Shown one piece after another: positions 30,971-42,939 of a stretch of DNA of 64,000 nt (its first letter is position 1; each line of letters begins with the position of its first letter). The stretch comes from Apteryx mantelli (lineage: Eukaryota; Chordata; Aves; Apterygiformes; Apterygidae). A program made the translations under genes and the position numbers. Under the pieces are notes generated by a model. It saw only the letters and a program-made list of their open reading frames with translations. It was not told the DNA's origin and made no database searches. The DNA lies in the NCBI RefSeq assembly GCF_036417845.1, contig NC_090018.1:124001-188000 (forward strand), written 5' to 3'.

Positions 30971-31599
30971 CTGTTATTCGCCAAGACAATTCCAGACCAC
31001 TGTTCCCATAGGAGAACAAAAGCAGAATGAACTCCCTGGCCCGAGACCCTGGCTTTATGTAACCCTAATCCCACCCACTGACCCACCCACAAGCCCTTGG
31101 GAGGGGAGGGGCAAACCAATGGCACCCATAAATACACAGGGCTAGGCAGAAGCAAGGCTTTTTCTTCTGCTCGGTATCTAGAATGGAGAGCACAGAAAGG
31201 ATAAACAGGCCTCTTTGATGAAACGGACCATCTACTTGGTTACTGAGACTTCATGTACTGTATCCATAATATCAGGAGGTATGTTCTCTTTTTACCCTAA
31301 CTACACTAGCCTTTACATTAAAAACTAGAAATCAGTTCTGCTTATGCTTAGGAAGAAAGCTACAACATTCCACATAACCTATAAAGGGCACACTATACCA
31401 CAGTCCTCTAATTGCTTCAGGCCTGCAGATAGTACAGCTGTTCTAACAGGGCAGCACTTCCTGTAGGGTAAAGCAAGATATCAAAATAAACTCCTGGAAC
31501 AAGCATGCTTCTGTAATGTGAGTACTTCCAAAGAGAGATGTTCCCTGTATAGTACCTAGAGTAATTAGAAAAAAGCGGGCGGTGGGTGGAATGGGTAGA

Positions 31600-33655
31600 T
31601 CTTCAGGGGAACACAAGCTCTGTTTCTCTAGATGAATGAGACACACAAGGAGACAAGAGGGGTGCTAAGAGGACTGGAGAACCAACACAGGGCTCTAGGG
31701 CACAAAAAAGGCTTCCAGAAGGGATTCTGAAGGCACTAGAGGGGTCCTACAAGGTCTAAAGGGCCAAAACAGAGCTTAGGAACAAAAGAAAGGCTGAAAG
31801 AATAGTCCAGAGTAAAATAAAGGGCTTCCTCAGGGCTCTACAGGACAGAGATCTGTGCAGAACAACAAAGCTCTAAAGAGGAATCCATAACAGATTAAAC
31901 ATCTCTTATGGAGACTAGAGAGCAACTAAAAGAAGCCAGAAGAAGACAACCAAGGCCTCCCAAGGGGCCCAGAGGAAAACAGGGGTGCCCAGGCAACTGA
32001 ACGATGAAAAGAGCACTCTAGGGCATAAAAAAAGGCCTCGGGAACAATTCTGAGAACGCTACAGAAGTCCTAAAGGAGCTAGAAACCAAAAGACAACTCT
32101 TGGGAACAAGAAAGGCCAAAAGAGTAGTCTGGAACACCCTGGAGGGGTCCTAGGGGGACTAGATGGCCAAAAAAGTAAAAACTGGGGAGCAAGGAAGACA
32201 TGCGGAGGTGGTCTGAGGGGACAAGAGAGGTTCTGCAGGGTGTGGAGGGCCGGAAGACAGCTCTGGGGCACAACCAAGGTCTCCGGAGGGGTTCTGGGGG
32301 AACAAGAGGGGTCCTAAGGGGTCTAGAGGGCCAAGATAGAGCTCTGGGGCAGAAGGAAGCTGAAAGAGTAGTCCAGAATGCACTAGTGGGGTGCTAAGCG
32401 CTCTACGTGGAGAAAACATCACTCTGGAGAAGAAGGAAGAAACCTGGAAGGCTTCTGAGGAGACTAGAGGGTTCTGAAGGGGGCTGGGGGGGGGAGGGGG
32501 GCAACAGCAGACAACTCTGGGGCACAAGCACCCCACGAGGGGTTCTGAGCAGACCAGAGGGCTCCTAAGGAGACTACATGGCCAAGACATAAAAACAGGG
32601 CAACAAGATAGATCTCCGGAGCTGCTCTGAGGGGACAGGAGAGGTCCTATGGGAAGTGGATGGCCAAAAGAGGGCTCCGGGGCACAACAAAGATGTGGGG
32701 AAGGGTTCTGAGCAGACTAGATGGGTCCTAAGGGGACTCGAGGGCCAGAAGACAGCTTTGGGGCATGACAAAGGCCTTTGGAAGGGGTTCTGAGCGGACT
32801 AGAGTGGCACTAAGGGCTCTAGAGGGCCAAATGAGGTCTGCAGGGGAACTAAAAGGCCAAAGCAGGGGTCAAAGCAGAACAGAAGGCTGCTTAAAGGGGC
32901 TAGAAGGCCAACAGAGGGCTACCGGGCATGAAGAAGGGCTCCAGAGGAATTCTGAAGGGACTGGAGAGGTACTAAGGGATCTAGAGTGCCAAGATACAGC
33001 TCTGGGAAGCAAGGAAGGCCAAAAGTGTAGTCCAGAACACACTAGAGTACTCCTAATGGGACTAGATGAACAAAAAATGAAAACTGGGTAACAAGAAAGA
33101 CTGAAGAGATGAGAACAAGAAGAGAACAAGAAAGAGGTGCTCTGAGGGGACAGGAGAGGTCCTATGGGAAGTGGATGGCCAAAAGAGGGCTCCGGGGCAC
33201 AGCAAAGGCCTCCAGAGGAGTTCTGAGGGGACTAGACAGGTCCTAAGGGGACTCGAGGGTCAGAAGACAGCTTTGGGGCATGACAAAGGCCTTTGGAAGG
33301 GTTCCGAGGGGACTAGAGTGGTGCTAAGGGGTCTAGAGGGCCAAGAGAGGTCTGTGGGTGGAAACTAAAAGGCCAAAGGAGGGGGTCAAAGCAGAACGGA
33401 GGGCTGCTAAAGGGACTGGATGGCCGACAGAGGGCTCCAGCACATGAAGAAGGGCTCCACAGGGAGCCTTGTAATCTTGCAGGATCTAGAGAGAAACAAA
33501 GACTTCTGAAGGGACAGGAGAACAAATGCAGTGCCTTGGAGCACACCTAAAGGCAAATGGATAGGTCCTGAGGGAACTAGGAAGCAAATGTGTGAGTCCT
33601 GGAGAGACGAGGGGGAAAACTGAAGATTCTGGGGCATTAACTCACCCACCATAAT
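31600..33655. repeat. Long minisatellite with AGAGGGCCAAAAGACAGCTC units
   Basis: About twenty-five copies of a unit near 75-85 bp contain GGGGACTAGAGGGCC, CTCTGGGGCACAA and GGGGTTCTGAGG. Units are diverged by roughly 10-20 percent by eye. It lies between exon-like blocks B and A, as an intron repeat would. The 31000-31600 stretch left of it is unique and AT-richer. Confidence 0.88.
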
Positions 33656-33681
33656 CTTCCTGCTTGGACCCTGCCTCTTAC

Positions 33682-33833
33682 CTCTGAGAAGTTGGCCTTT
33701 GCTTTCATTCCACAGGCAGCTGTCAGCTGTTGCGTAGTCTTGGCAGACAAGTTGGGGACCGCTGCCCAGGCAGTCGTGACCCGCAACACCACATGCTCAG
33801 AACAGTTCTCAGGAAGTCATGCAGATTCATAAC
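33682..33833 (-). other. Exon-like block A of an unrecognised minus-strand unit
   Basis: On minus, TTTTGCTCTTCAG is followed by a 152-base block ending at a strong donor (CAGAG followed by GTAAGAGG). Its distal part is open in one frame (VTTAWAAVPNLSAKTTQQL), but all frames have a stop in the proximal part, so the acceptor may lie further in. I do not recognise the peptide. Confidence 0.3.
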
Positions 33834-34465
33834 CTGAAGAGCAAAAGCAAATATCTCTTAAGAACAGTTTTTATTTCACCATAGGAGCAATTTTTCCCTC
33901 ACTTCTCCACTGTGCTGCCTCTAACAACACACCTTCCTCATCACCATTTTCCATTGTTACTTCCACTCTTCTCAGTTGCCCCTGTTGCATCTCAGTTACA
34001 TCTTAGTCCTCTAAAGCAGCTGTTTCTTATCCGCATCTACTTTCATTTCCTGTCACCGATTCCCCTTCCTGTTTGTCCTATAGCAGGCAGCCGAGACACC
34101 CTGGCCTAGTGCTTAGCCGCACGCCCCTTTTCATCTGGCCAGCAGCTGAGACAGAGCAGAGGGCAGCAAGAAGGGTGGATCTGAACATAGTAGACCTGGG
34201 CACCGAGCAACACAGAAGCAGCAGCAAGGCATCAAAGAGATCGCGCCTTTGTAAAGAAAATATTTATAGTTCCAGGTCCTTAGAGGCAACTGGAGATTCT
34301 CTGTATCCGTGCCCAGGCCTCCTGCAGGCTCTTTCCACACAGTTAAAGGTACCTGAATGCAATGACCTTGGGAGGCAGTGACACTGTGTCCCTGGGGCTG
34401 CTGTGGGGTGCCTGTGGCTGTTCCAGGGTCTCTCAGTCTGTTCTAGGCTCCTTGGACAGAAACAG
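33834..34465. other. Unique AT-richer sequence, no gene seen
   Basis: This stretch separates exon-like block A from the LTR-like element. Short frames only, with no motif I can support. Confidence 0.4.
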
Positions 34466-35070
34466 TGCTGATCGGGAAAAAACTCCTTAACACCAATGTA
34501 GCATTAAGAAGCAGGCATTTTCTTTATTACGGTGACGGGTGCACGGGGGATAGCTCCACCTAACGTGCACACCGTGTGTCGCATCATCTAAAGTTTATAT
34601 TGCTCTATCATATACATATGCATTAAATTTCCAGGAATGATTATACATATTCATTCTATTTCTTAGAACTAATTACTACATTTACATAATCATTATGCAT
34701 GCGGTCTGAGTCTCTGGGGGTCTTCTGTGGGGGTCTCTGGTGGTCTCTGGTGGTCCCTAGTGGTGTCAGAAGAGGTGTCACTCAGCGTCTTGCCATGAAC
34801 TTTGCTCTACTTTTCCGTACATGGTCTCAACTTGGTGTGCTTCCTTGTTTGAGAAAAGCTGTCTCAGTCCTAATCTTGGTTCTAACTGGCTTCTACTGGT
34901 TTATCTGTACTTTCTCAGGATGTATGGGTCGCAGCTGCACCTGTGTCCTTGGGTATGTTTGTCTGAGGCTCCTGTTGAGACTCCTTCTCGTCCGAGCTGG
35001 TAGTAACAGTTCCCCCATTCCCCCCCCACCCCCTTTGAGACTCTTTCTTGTCTGGGGCCTTTTGGTAACA
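34466..35070 (-). mobile_element. Solo LTR of an endogenous retrovirus (probable)
   Basis: On minus the segment begins TGTTACC and ends GATCAGCA, with an AATAAA signal followed by GAAAATGCCTGC and TTGGTGTTAAGGAG, the usual U5-like ending of avian LTRs. An AT-rich U3-like part lies at 34560-34690. Ends are approximate; a possible 4-bp ACAG direct repeat flanks them. No internal retroviral region is seen, so it is a fossil solo LTR. Family and age are not resolved. Confidence 0.55.
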
Positions 35071-35366
35071 ACAGCAGAGATGGAAAACACTTCCTGCCCT
35101 GTACGAGGGAAAAACAGGGAAATTCCACTGTCCCCGATGACCTATGGGGACTCTCGCGTGAGCCGCACATGTCCAGTAAGGACCAGACACAGCGGGCCAC
35201 TGATGCAGGGCGGAGAAGGCACAGGCACCTGGAACTACAGCTCCTGGCCTGCCACAGAGCACAACGCGAATGACTGCTGGGAATCCCACTGACAGAGAAC
35301 TGCACCTCCTGCCACCTCGAGAGGCGCAACATGGTCTCCCAGTATGGGAAGTTCCCAGGATAGAAA

Positions 35367-35575
35367 GACTACACCTCCCGGCATGCCCTGCAGAGTAAAA
35401 TGGCCACCAGGAAAACCAATGCCAAAAGACTATAACTCCCAGCATGCGGTGCAGGCTAAAATGGCCTCCCGGAAGCCCAGTGCCGGAAGACTACTGCTCC
35501 CGGCATGCAGCGCAAAGCAACATGGCCTCCCGGAAGCCCAGTGCCGGAAGACTACTGCTCCCGGCATGCCGGGAG
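35367..35575. promoter_or_regulatory. 61-bp tandem repeat with ZNF143/THAP11-, YY1- and ETS-like motifs
   Basis: Four copies of GACTACNNCTCCCGGCATGC start at 35367, 35428, 35489 and 35550, exactly 61 bp apart. The motif matches the ACTACAATTCCCAGCATGC-type element bound by ZNF143 and THAP11. Between copies lie AAAATGGCC or AACATGGCC (YY1-like) and, in two units, TCCCGGAAG (ETS-like). A GC-rich stretch follows. The promoter role is inferred. Confidence 0.7.
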
Positions 35576-36490
35576 GGGTGCAGCGCTCCGTGAGGTTTGA
35601 CCCTCTGGCGATTCCGTTCCGTCCCGCCCCTATTCCTCCCCTTCGCCCGCCCTCGGGACCCGGATACCGCCGCAAAGCCGGGAGCGCGGCCCCGCGATCC
35701 CCAACATCATCCCCGGACTCCCACGCCGCCGCGACCGGCCCCAGGTCAGCTCCGACACCGCCCCTGTCCCCCCCCCCGATCCTCCCCAGGGATTCCCTTG
35801 GGATCCCTCCTCCCCCTCCCCGACACGCTCCCGATCTGACCCAGGACCACCCCCCCCCCCGCCCCCGCGCTACTCCGACCGCGCAATAAACCCCACCACA
35901 GCCTCGGCGCTCCCCCTTCCTCCCCCCGGCCCCGCACCACCACAGCCCCGGCGCTCCCCTTCCCTCCTTACTCTCCATGGCCCCGGTGCATCGCTCTTCC
36001 CCACCACGTCCTCGGCCGGCCCCCACTGCCCCGGTGCACCGCCATCCTCGGGCCGGGTGCGGTTTCTCCCGGCCCGGTGCGCCCTGGTTGTGCCGCCTTG
36101 CCCGGGACGCTCCCGTCCGCCGGGACACCCGGCACGTGGGGGACCCGCAGCCCCGAGCGCGGACACCCTCACCCTCCTCACCTCCTCTGTGGTGCAGCCA
36201 CCGCGCTGGTCCCAGCGGGCGGTACTCGGCAGCAGATCCATTGTCCCAGACCAGCCCCAGCACAGGCTTCCCCCAACTGCAGTCCCAACCCCGGTGTGTG
36301 CCCGCTGTTGCCATCAGCCCCACCTGGGGCTCATCCCAGCCAGCCCCACCTGGGGCTCATCCCAGCCCTAGGGCCCACAGCTGCAGCCCATCAGGAACTG
36401 GGGAGGGGGGAATGGCCATCAGCCCCATCACAGACAGCTTGGGCTGCTAGGGCAGCAGAGGCACCCCCACTCCTGAGAGCAAGTTGCTGA
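35576..36490. other. GC-rich, CpG-rich stretch without a supported gene
   Basis: This looks like a promoter-associated CpG-rich region next to the 61-bp array. It has C-rich irregular repeats (CCCCGGTGCACCGC near 36029) and a doubled CAGCCCCACCTGGGGCTCAT at 36317-36360. Open frames on both strands show no recognisable domain. Confidence 0.5.
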
Positions 36491-36756
36491 AAGCTGAAGG
36501 GAGACCCCTGGGGTGTACAGAGAGGAAAAGGGAGTATTGAGGGGACAAGAGAACAAATCCAGAGCTGTGGGTGCAACGAGTGTGGGAGCAAACAGAGTGA
36601 CTCTGGGGGCACCAAAAGGCAAAGGGAGGGTCCTGGGGCATGCCAAGAAGCACCCAGAAAACTCTAGGACAGGGGAGAAAGCTAGACGGAGAACTATGTG
36701 GCATGCTGCAAAACAAACACAGGGCCCTGGGGCACACCAAAAGGCACACGGGGGGC
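36491..36756. repeat. Minisatellite related to the 31.6-33.6 kb array, split by an LTR
   Basis: Units with GGGACAAGAGAACAAATCC, CTGGGGCACACCAAAAGGC and similar text continue on the far side of the LTR (37282-37430: TGAGGGGTCCTGAGGGCATC). They resemble the array at 31600-33655, which suggests one repeat family interrupted by the LTR. Confidence 0.7.
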
Positions 36757-36761
36757 TTGAG

Positions 36762-37276
36762 TGTTATGGAAAATCAGGCCTGCCGGCCTCCATAACAGGG
36801 TCCGACCCTAGGTTCCTGCTGAGGCAGAAGTTCGAAGTCAGATTGGAGAGAAATAAAATTTAATGATACACGTGTGGTAATTACAGCTCGAGCTGGGTGC
36901 CTCCAAAGAGGGACCCCGAACAAAGAAATCCCTGGGCAATTATACCCTTACAATCTAAATTCCCCACCCCTTAAGCGAGAGTTTGGACCAATAGTAATAG
37001 TTGGGTCTGGGGTCTTCCCCTTCTTCACTGGGCCCCTCCATTGTCTCTAGGCAGGCTGCTGCTTATCTTCAAGGTTGGCTACTCCTGCTGTCAGTGTAGC
37101 TTCTTTATCTCTCCAGCTTGAACCTGCTCTGGGGCCCCCCTTTTACTTATCTAAGTAAAAGTTCACAGCGAGTTCACAGCCTGAGGCCTAAGGCTTCAGC
37201 AAATTTAGCTACTAATGCTAAGCAAGTTATGCTAAGCAATTAATTCTAGACAGCTTCAGTTCAATACTCTCTAACA
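36762..37276 (-). mobile_element. Solo LTR with perfect 5-bp target duplication
   Basis: The 515-bp element reads TGTTAGAGAG to CCATAACA on minus, with TGTTA/TAACA inverted ends. TTGAG lies directly outside both ends (36757-36761 and 37277-37281). On minus it has a TATA-like GGTATAATTG and an ATTAAA signal in the order expected of U3-R-U5. The 5-bp duplication fits an ERVL-type or similar family. No internal region remains, so it is a solo LTR fossil. Clean ends and duplication suggest moderate age. Confidence 0.88.
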
Positions 37277-37429
37277 TTGAGGGCAACCCAAAATGTGAAT
37301 TGAGGGGTCCTGAGGGCATCAGAGGGCAAACACAAGGCTCTGGGACAAAACGAAATACAAATGAAGGGCCTTGGTGCACACCAAAGGAGCCATAAAGCAC
37401 ATCACAGGGCTCGAAGTGGTTGATGGGAC

Positions 37430-39050
37430 GGTGCTTGCAGGCTCCCCCCATCCCCACGGAAACAATCCCCCAGCTCCAGGCACACAGGCCCCATCCCCAG
37501 ACACACGAGGGACATTGTGAAGTGCTGAAAGCAAATCCGGAAGCAGTCTGGGGACCTCACGCAGCCCTGGAGGGGCCCTGGCTGCCCCCAGGATGATGGG
37601 AAACGCCACCGACACCGCCCCAAGGTCCAGGCAGTGCAAGGGAAATTCCCCACAGCCCTGCAAACAGCACTGGGTTCCCTGGGAACCACAGGGACGCCAA
37701 AGTACGAAGGATTTGGGGACCAGCTCCCAGCACCGCACACAATGTGTAACCTCCTCCCCTGGGCATCATCTTCAGGCAAAGCGACGGCAGGAACCGCAGA
37801 CATGAGTGCAAAGAATAAAGCAACTGTTTATTGTTTTACTGCACAGAAACAACACCTGGGCGCGAGTCTGCCATGCTTCCCCTTACCCTGTGACACCCGG
37901 AGGGTCATGACCGCACCAGCGTTCATCCATCCATCGGGGAAGGGTCGGCTCCTGCTGCTGCCCTTGACGTGGCAAGTGTCTGAGTAGCCGACAGCCTACC
38001 CCCTCTGCTTTTTCCTTCAGGGATAGGATCCAGCTCTGAGAGTTGAAAGGAAAATGCCTGATCTTGCCTGCCCGCGCTTCTGCACTACCCCAGACTAGAG
38101 CCCTGCAGGATGCTTTCACAGCGCTCAGCTCACCCGTCACATCGCCAGTCTCGGTGTGATGGGCCTGCGCCGCATGAAACCCAGACCTCAGGTCAGCGCA
38201 CAGAGCTGAACGCTGGGTACAGGGGAAGGTTACAAACCCCAAAGGAGGGTTCGCAGCCTGCTGCTTAGGCTTCAGGGCTTACAGTTTATTATCTAAGGAT
38301 TTAGCCCTTTTCATTTATCAGTAAGCCCTGAACCCTAAGTGACAAACTGCAAATCTTGGAATGCAAATGGTTGCCAAGGCTTTAAAATTTATGGATGAGG
38401 TTGGATTTTAAATTCTGCGCCCTGATCGCTAAATGAGCAAACTGTAACCTCTGACTGATAAAGACTGAGCCCCACAAAATAAAGTAGTAAACCACAACCC
38501 CTGATTGAGAGACCTTCAACAAACTAAACAATAAACCTTAAGTGAAAAACTTCAAACCCTCAGCTTTAAGCAAGAAACACCAAAGCACCCATGAGCATGA
38601 GAACAGTACAGAGAAGCCATGGGGTTTTGCCCACAGCTTAAGAAGTTTCCCCTTCATTTAGAAGGGCAGCGGAACAGGAAGACACGCACCAGAATCATGT
38701 TACAGTTGCTGTTCATAGGCTTGGTTTTAGCCACCATTCAAATGCGAGCATGTGCAAGAATCACGCCACAGGATTGCACTAAGGTGTGCTTCCACTGAAC
38801 CTACCTGAAACACCGCAAGCACTAATTCATCTCTGTTACAGACCATTAATATTTTTGGTTCTCTCAGCTCCATGGGCAAACAGCCGCAGCCAATGACACC
38901 AGTAACCACCTAGGGCAAAACCACCTTCCACCTCCCAGCCCTGTTCACATACAGTGCAGCCCCAGGACTTAGCTGTGTCCACGCTGCAAGTCAGAGCTCA
39001 TCCTCCATGGCCAGCCGCAGATCTCCGCAGAGCTCCCAGCTGTGACAACG
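37430..39050. other. Unassigned unique sequence
   Basis: No supported gene. Two polyadenylation-type hexamers face each other (AATAAA near 37815 on plus and near 37829 on minus), and open frames of about 120-140 codons lie on minus at 37319-37803 and 37883-38242. AT-rich unique sequence covers 38280-38990. Confidence 0.4.
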
Positions 39051-39059
39051 CTCCTTCAA

Positions 39060-39735
39060 CGCAGAGGCCCGAATGAGACCGTGGAGACCCACGCAAGTAC
39101 GTACGAGCCTGTACAAAGCCCATACAAGGCCTGTATGAGCTTGTAGAGGTCTGTATGAACTCGTACGAGCCCGTGAAGGCCCGCAGGAGCCCGTACAAGC
39201 CTGTACAAGGCCTGTACAAGCCCGTAGAGGCCTGTACGAGTCTGTATGAGCCCGTGCAGCCTGCATGAGCCCGTGTGAGCCAGTACAAACCTGTACGAAG
39301 TCTGTACGAGACTGCAGAGCCCCCTATGAGCCCATATGAGCCCTTGAAGGCCCACACAAGCCCGTAGAGGCCCATACGAGCCCGTGGAGACCCGTACGAG
39401 CCCGTAGAGATCCACACAAGCCCATGGAGACCCGCATGAGCCTTTATGAGCCCGTATGAGGCCCATACAAGATCATGCAAGCCCATGGAGGCCCGCACAA
39501 GGCTAAACAAGCCTGTACGAGCCCATATGAAGCCTGTATAAGCCTGCAGATTCCTGTACGAGCCTGCACAAGCTGTGGGGACCCATGTGAGTTTGTACGA
39601 GGCCCGTATGAGTCCATAGAGGACCATACAAACCCACATGAGCCCGTGGAGGCCTGCATGAGCTTGCAGGAGCCCATACGAGCCTGTAGAGGTCTGTACG
39701 AGCCTGTAGAGTCCCATACAAGCCCGTACAAGCCT
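39060..39735 (-). repeat. Decamer minisatellite, left arm (GTACGAGCCC orientation)
   Basis: About 65 copies of a 10-bp unit GTACGAGCCC or variants (GTAGAGGCCC, GTATGAGCCC) read on plus. This is the reverse complement of the units in the adjoining right arm. Confidence 0.93.
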
Positions 39736-39739
39736 CTAC

Positions 39740-42700
39740 AGGATCCTACTGGCCTTGTACAGGCCTCGTACGGGCCTTTACAGGTTCGTACGGGCCTCAC
39801 ACGGGCTTGTGCGGGCCTCCACAGCCTCATACAGGCTCGTATGGGCTCATGCAGACCTCCATGGGCTCGTACGGGCTCGTACGGGCTCGTACAGGCTCGT
39901 GCGGTCCTCCACAACCTCGCAGGAGCTCACACAGGCCTCTACAGGCTTATACAGGCCTCGTACAGACTTGTGCAGGCCTCCATGGGCTCGCATGGGCCTC
40001 CTATGGGCTTGTATGGGCTCATGCGGGCCTCCATGGGCTTGCACAGGCTCACACAGGCCTTGTACCAGATCATACAAGCTCATGCAGGCCTCCACAGGCT
40101 CACAAGGGCTTGCACAGGCCTCTACAGGCTCGCACGGGCCTTGTACTGGATTGTACAAGCTCATGCAGGCCTCCACAGGCTTGCATGGGCTCACAGGGGC
40201 CTCTACAGGCTTGCACGGGCCTCGTACTGGATCATACAAGCTCATGCAGGCCTCCACAGGCTCGCAAGGGCTTGTGTGGGCCTCTATGGGCTTGTACGGG
40301 CTCGTACGGGCTCATGCGGGCCTCCACAGGCTCGCACAGGCTCGCACAGGCCTCTACAGGGTCACATGGGCCTCGCACGGGCTCGTAGGGGCACATGCAG
40401 GCCTCCATGGGCTCGCATGGGCTCATACGGCCTCGCGTGGGCCTTGCACGGGCCTCTGTGGGCTCACCTGAGCCTTGTATGGGCTTGCACGGTCTCATAC
40501 GGGCTCGTACTGGCTCGTACAGGTCTCCACGGGCTCCCACGGGCCTCGTACGGGCTTGTGCGGGCATCCACAGGCTCGCACGGGCCTCCTACAGGCTCGT
40601 GCGGGCCTCCACAGGCTTGCACGGGCTTGCATGGGCCTCATACGAGCCTCCATGGGCTCACAGGGGTTCTTACGGGCTCACATGGACCTCTACGAGCTTG
40701 CACAGGCCTCGTACCAACTTGTACGGGCTCGTACAGGCCTCCTAAGGCATCGTACGGGTTCGTGCAGACCTCCATGGGCTCGCACAGGCTCCCATGGGCC
40801 TTGTATGGGCTTGTACAGGCCTCCACAGGCTCGCAGGGGCTTGCACGGACATCTACGGGCTCACATGGGCCTCATACAGGCTCATATGGGTTCGAGCGGA
40901 CTTCCACAGGCTCACACAGGCTTGTGCAGGGTCATGCAGACCTCCACGAACTCACACAGGCTTGCACAGGCCTCGTACAGGCTCGCATGGGCTCGTGTGG
41001 GCCTCCACAGCCTCACACAGGCTTGCACGGGCCTCTATGGGCTTGTACGGGCCTCCACAGGCTCACACAAACCTCTATGGGCTTGCACAGGCCTCTATGG
41101 GCTTGTGCAGGCCTCACACAGGCCTCTACGGGCTCGCACAGGCCTCCACGGGCTCACACAGGCCTCATATGGGCTCGCGTGGGCCTGCAGGGGCTCTTAC
41201 GGGCTCGCTCAGGCCTCTACGGGCTTGCACAGTCCTTGTAGGAGCTTGTGCAGGCCTCCACAGGCTCACAGGGGCTTGCACGGGCCTCATACCGGCTCGT
41301 ATGGGTTCTCAAGGACCTCCATGGGCACACACAGGCTCACACGGGCCTCGTACGGGATCATACGGGCTCGCCCAGGCCTCTACAGGCTTGTATGGGCCTC
41401 GTACGGGCTTGTACGGGCTTGTATGGGCCTCCACAAGCTTGCACGGGCTCACACGGGCCTCTACGGGCTCCTACAGGCCTCTACAGGCTCGCCCGGGCCT
41501 TGTACTGGCTCGTATGGGCTCATACAGGCCTCCACGGGCTCGTACAGGCCTTGTACAAGCTCGTACGGGCTGGTGAGGGTCTCCACAGGCTTGCATGGGC
41601 CTCCACGGGCTCAAACAAGCCTTGTATGGGTTCATATGGGCTCGCACAGGCCTTGTACGGGCTCGTGCGGGGTTGTATGGGCCTCCATGGGCTCACACGC
41701 ACTTGCACGGGCGTCTACGGGCTCACACGGGCCTTGTACGGGCTCCTACGGCCTCATACGGGCCTCTACAGGTTCGCATGGGCCTCGTATGGGCTCGCAC
41801 AGGCTCATACGGGCTTGCGCAGGCCTCCACGGGTTCGCACGGGCTCACACGGGCCTCTACAGGCTCACACGGGCCTCGTACGGGCTCACACTTTCTCATA
41901 CAGGTCTCCACAGGCTTGCACCAGCTTCCACGGGCTCCCACAGGCCTCGTACGGGCTCGCACGGGCCTCTACAGGCTCATATGGGCTTGTGCGGGCATCC
42001 ATGGGCTCGCACAGGCCTCCTATGGGCTTGTATGGGCTCGTACAGGCCTCCACAGGCTCACACAGGCTCACATGGGCCTCCGATGGGCTTGTACGGGCTC
42101 GTACAGGCCTCCATGGGCTCACGCGGGCTCGCACAGGCCTCGTACGGGCTCGCACGGGCCTCCATGGGCTCACACAGGCCTTGCACAGGCTTGTGCAGGC
42201 CTCTACAGGCTCACACAGGCCTCCTAAGGCCTCGTACGGGCTTGTGCGGGCCTCCACGGGCTCGCACGGGCCTCCTATGGGCTTGTACGGGCCTCGTACA
42301 TGTTCGCGCGGGCCTCCGCAGGCGTGCACGGGCCTCTGTGGTCTTGCATGGGCCTCATACAGGCTCGTATGGGTCTCCATGGGCTCGTACCAGCCTCCAT
42401 GGGCTCCCACAGGCCTCGTATGGGCTCGTACGGGCTCGCACAGGCCTCTACAGGCTCGTACGGGCTCGCACGGGCCTCTACAGGGTCGCATGGGCCTTGT
42501 ACGGGCTCGTACGGGTTCATGCGGGCCTCCACGGGCTTGTACAGGCCTCTACGGGCTCGCATGGGCCTCCTATGGGCTCATAAAGGTTCATGTGGGCCTC
42601 CACGGGCTTGCACGAGCTCTCACGGACCTCTACGGGGTCACACAGCCCTCGTACGGGCTCGTATGGGCTCGTGCAGGCCTTTACGGGCTCGTTTGTGCTC

Positions 42701-42915
42701 GTGCATACTGTACGGACTCTTATGGGCCTCTACAGTGTGGGATGGGCTCGCATGGGTTTGTGGGGGCCTCTACAGGCTTTTACGGGCCTGTTAAGACTTC
42801 TACAGGCTCATATCGTCTTGTTCTGGCCTCTACAGGCTCTTACAGGCCTCTTCTTAAAGGCTCGTACGGGCCTCTTTGGGCTCCTGTGGGCCTCTACAGG
42901 CTCTCATGCCAGCTC
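39740..42915 (+). repeat. Decamer minisatellite, right arm (GGGCTCGTAC orientation)
   Basis: More than 300 copies of the 10-bp unit GGGCTCGTAC or variants (GGGCCTCCAC, AGGCTCGCAC, GGGCTTGTAC) run for about 3.2 kb. Because the unit length is not a multiple of three and lacks stops, all three plus frames give long open stretches of the same decapeptide type (GLVRARTGSY). These are not genes. Similar units reappear right of the next LTR near 43400-43440. Confidence 0.95.
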
Positions 42916-42939
42916 GAGCCCATACGAGCCCGTCCCAGT

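Noticed and set aside
37810-37840. Facing AATAAA signals as the ends of two convergent genes
   Set aside because: No recognisable coding exons on either side, so the hexamers alone are not enough.
40475-42583. Open frame of about 700 codons with Gly/Ser/Arg-rich repeats
   Set aside because: A decamer array without stops; the same peptide type appears in every frame and there is no non-repeat domain.
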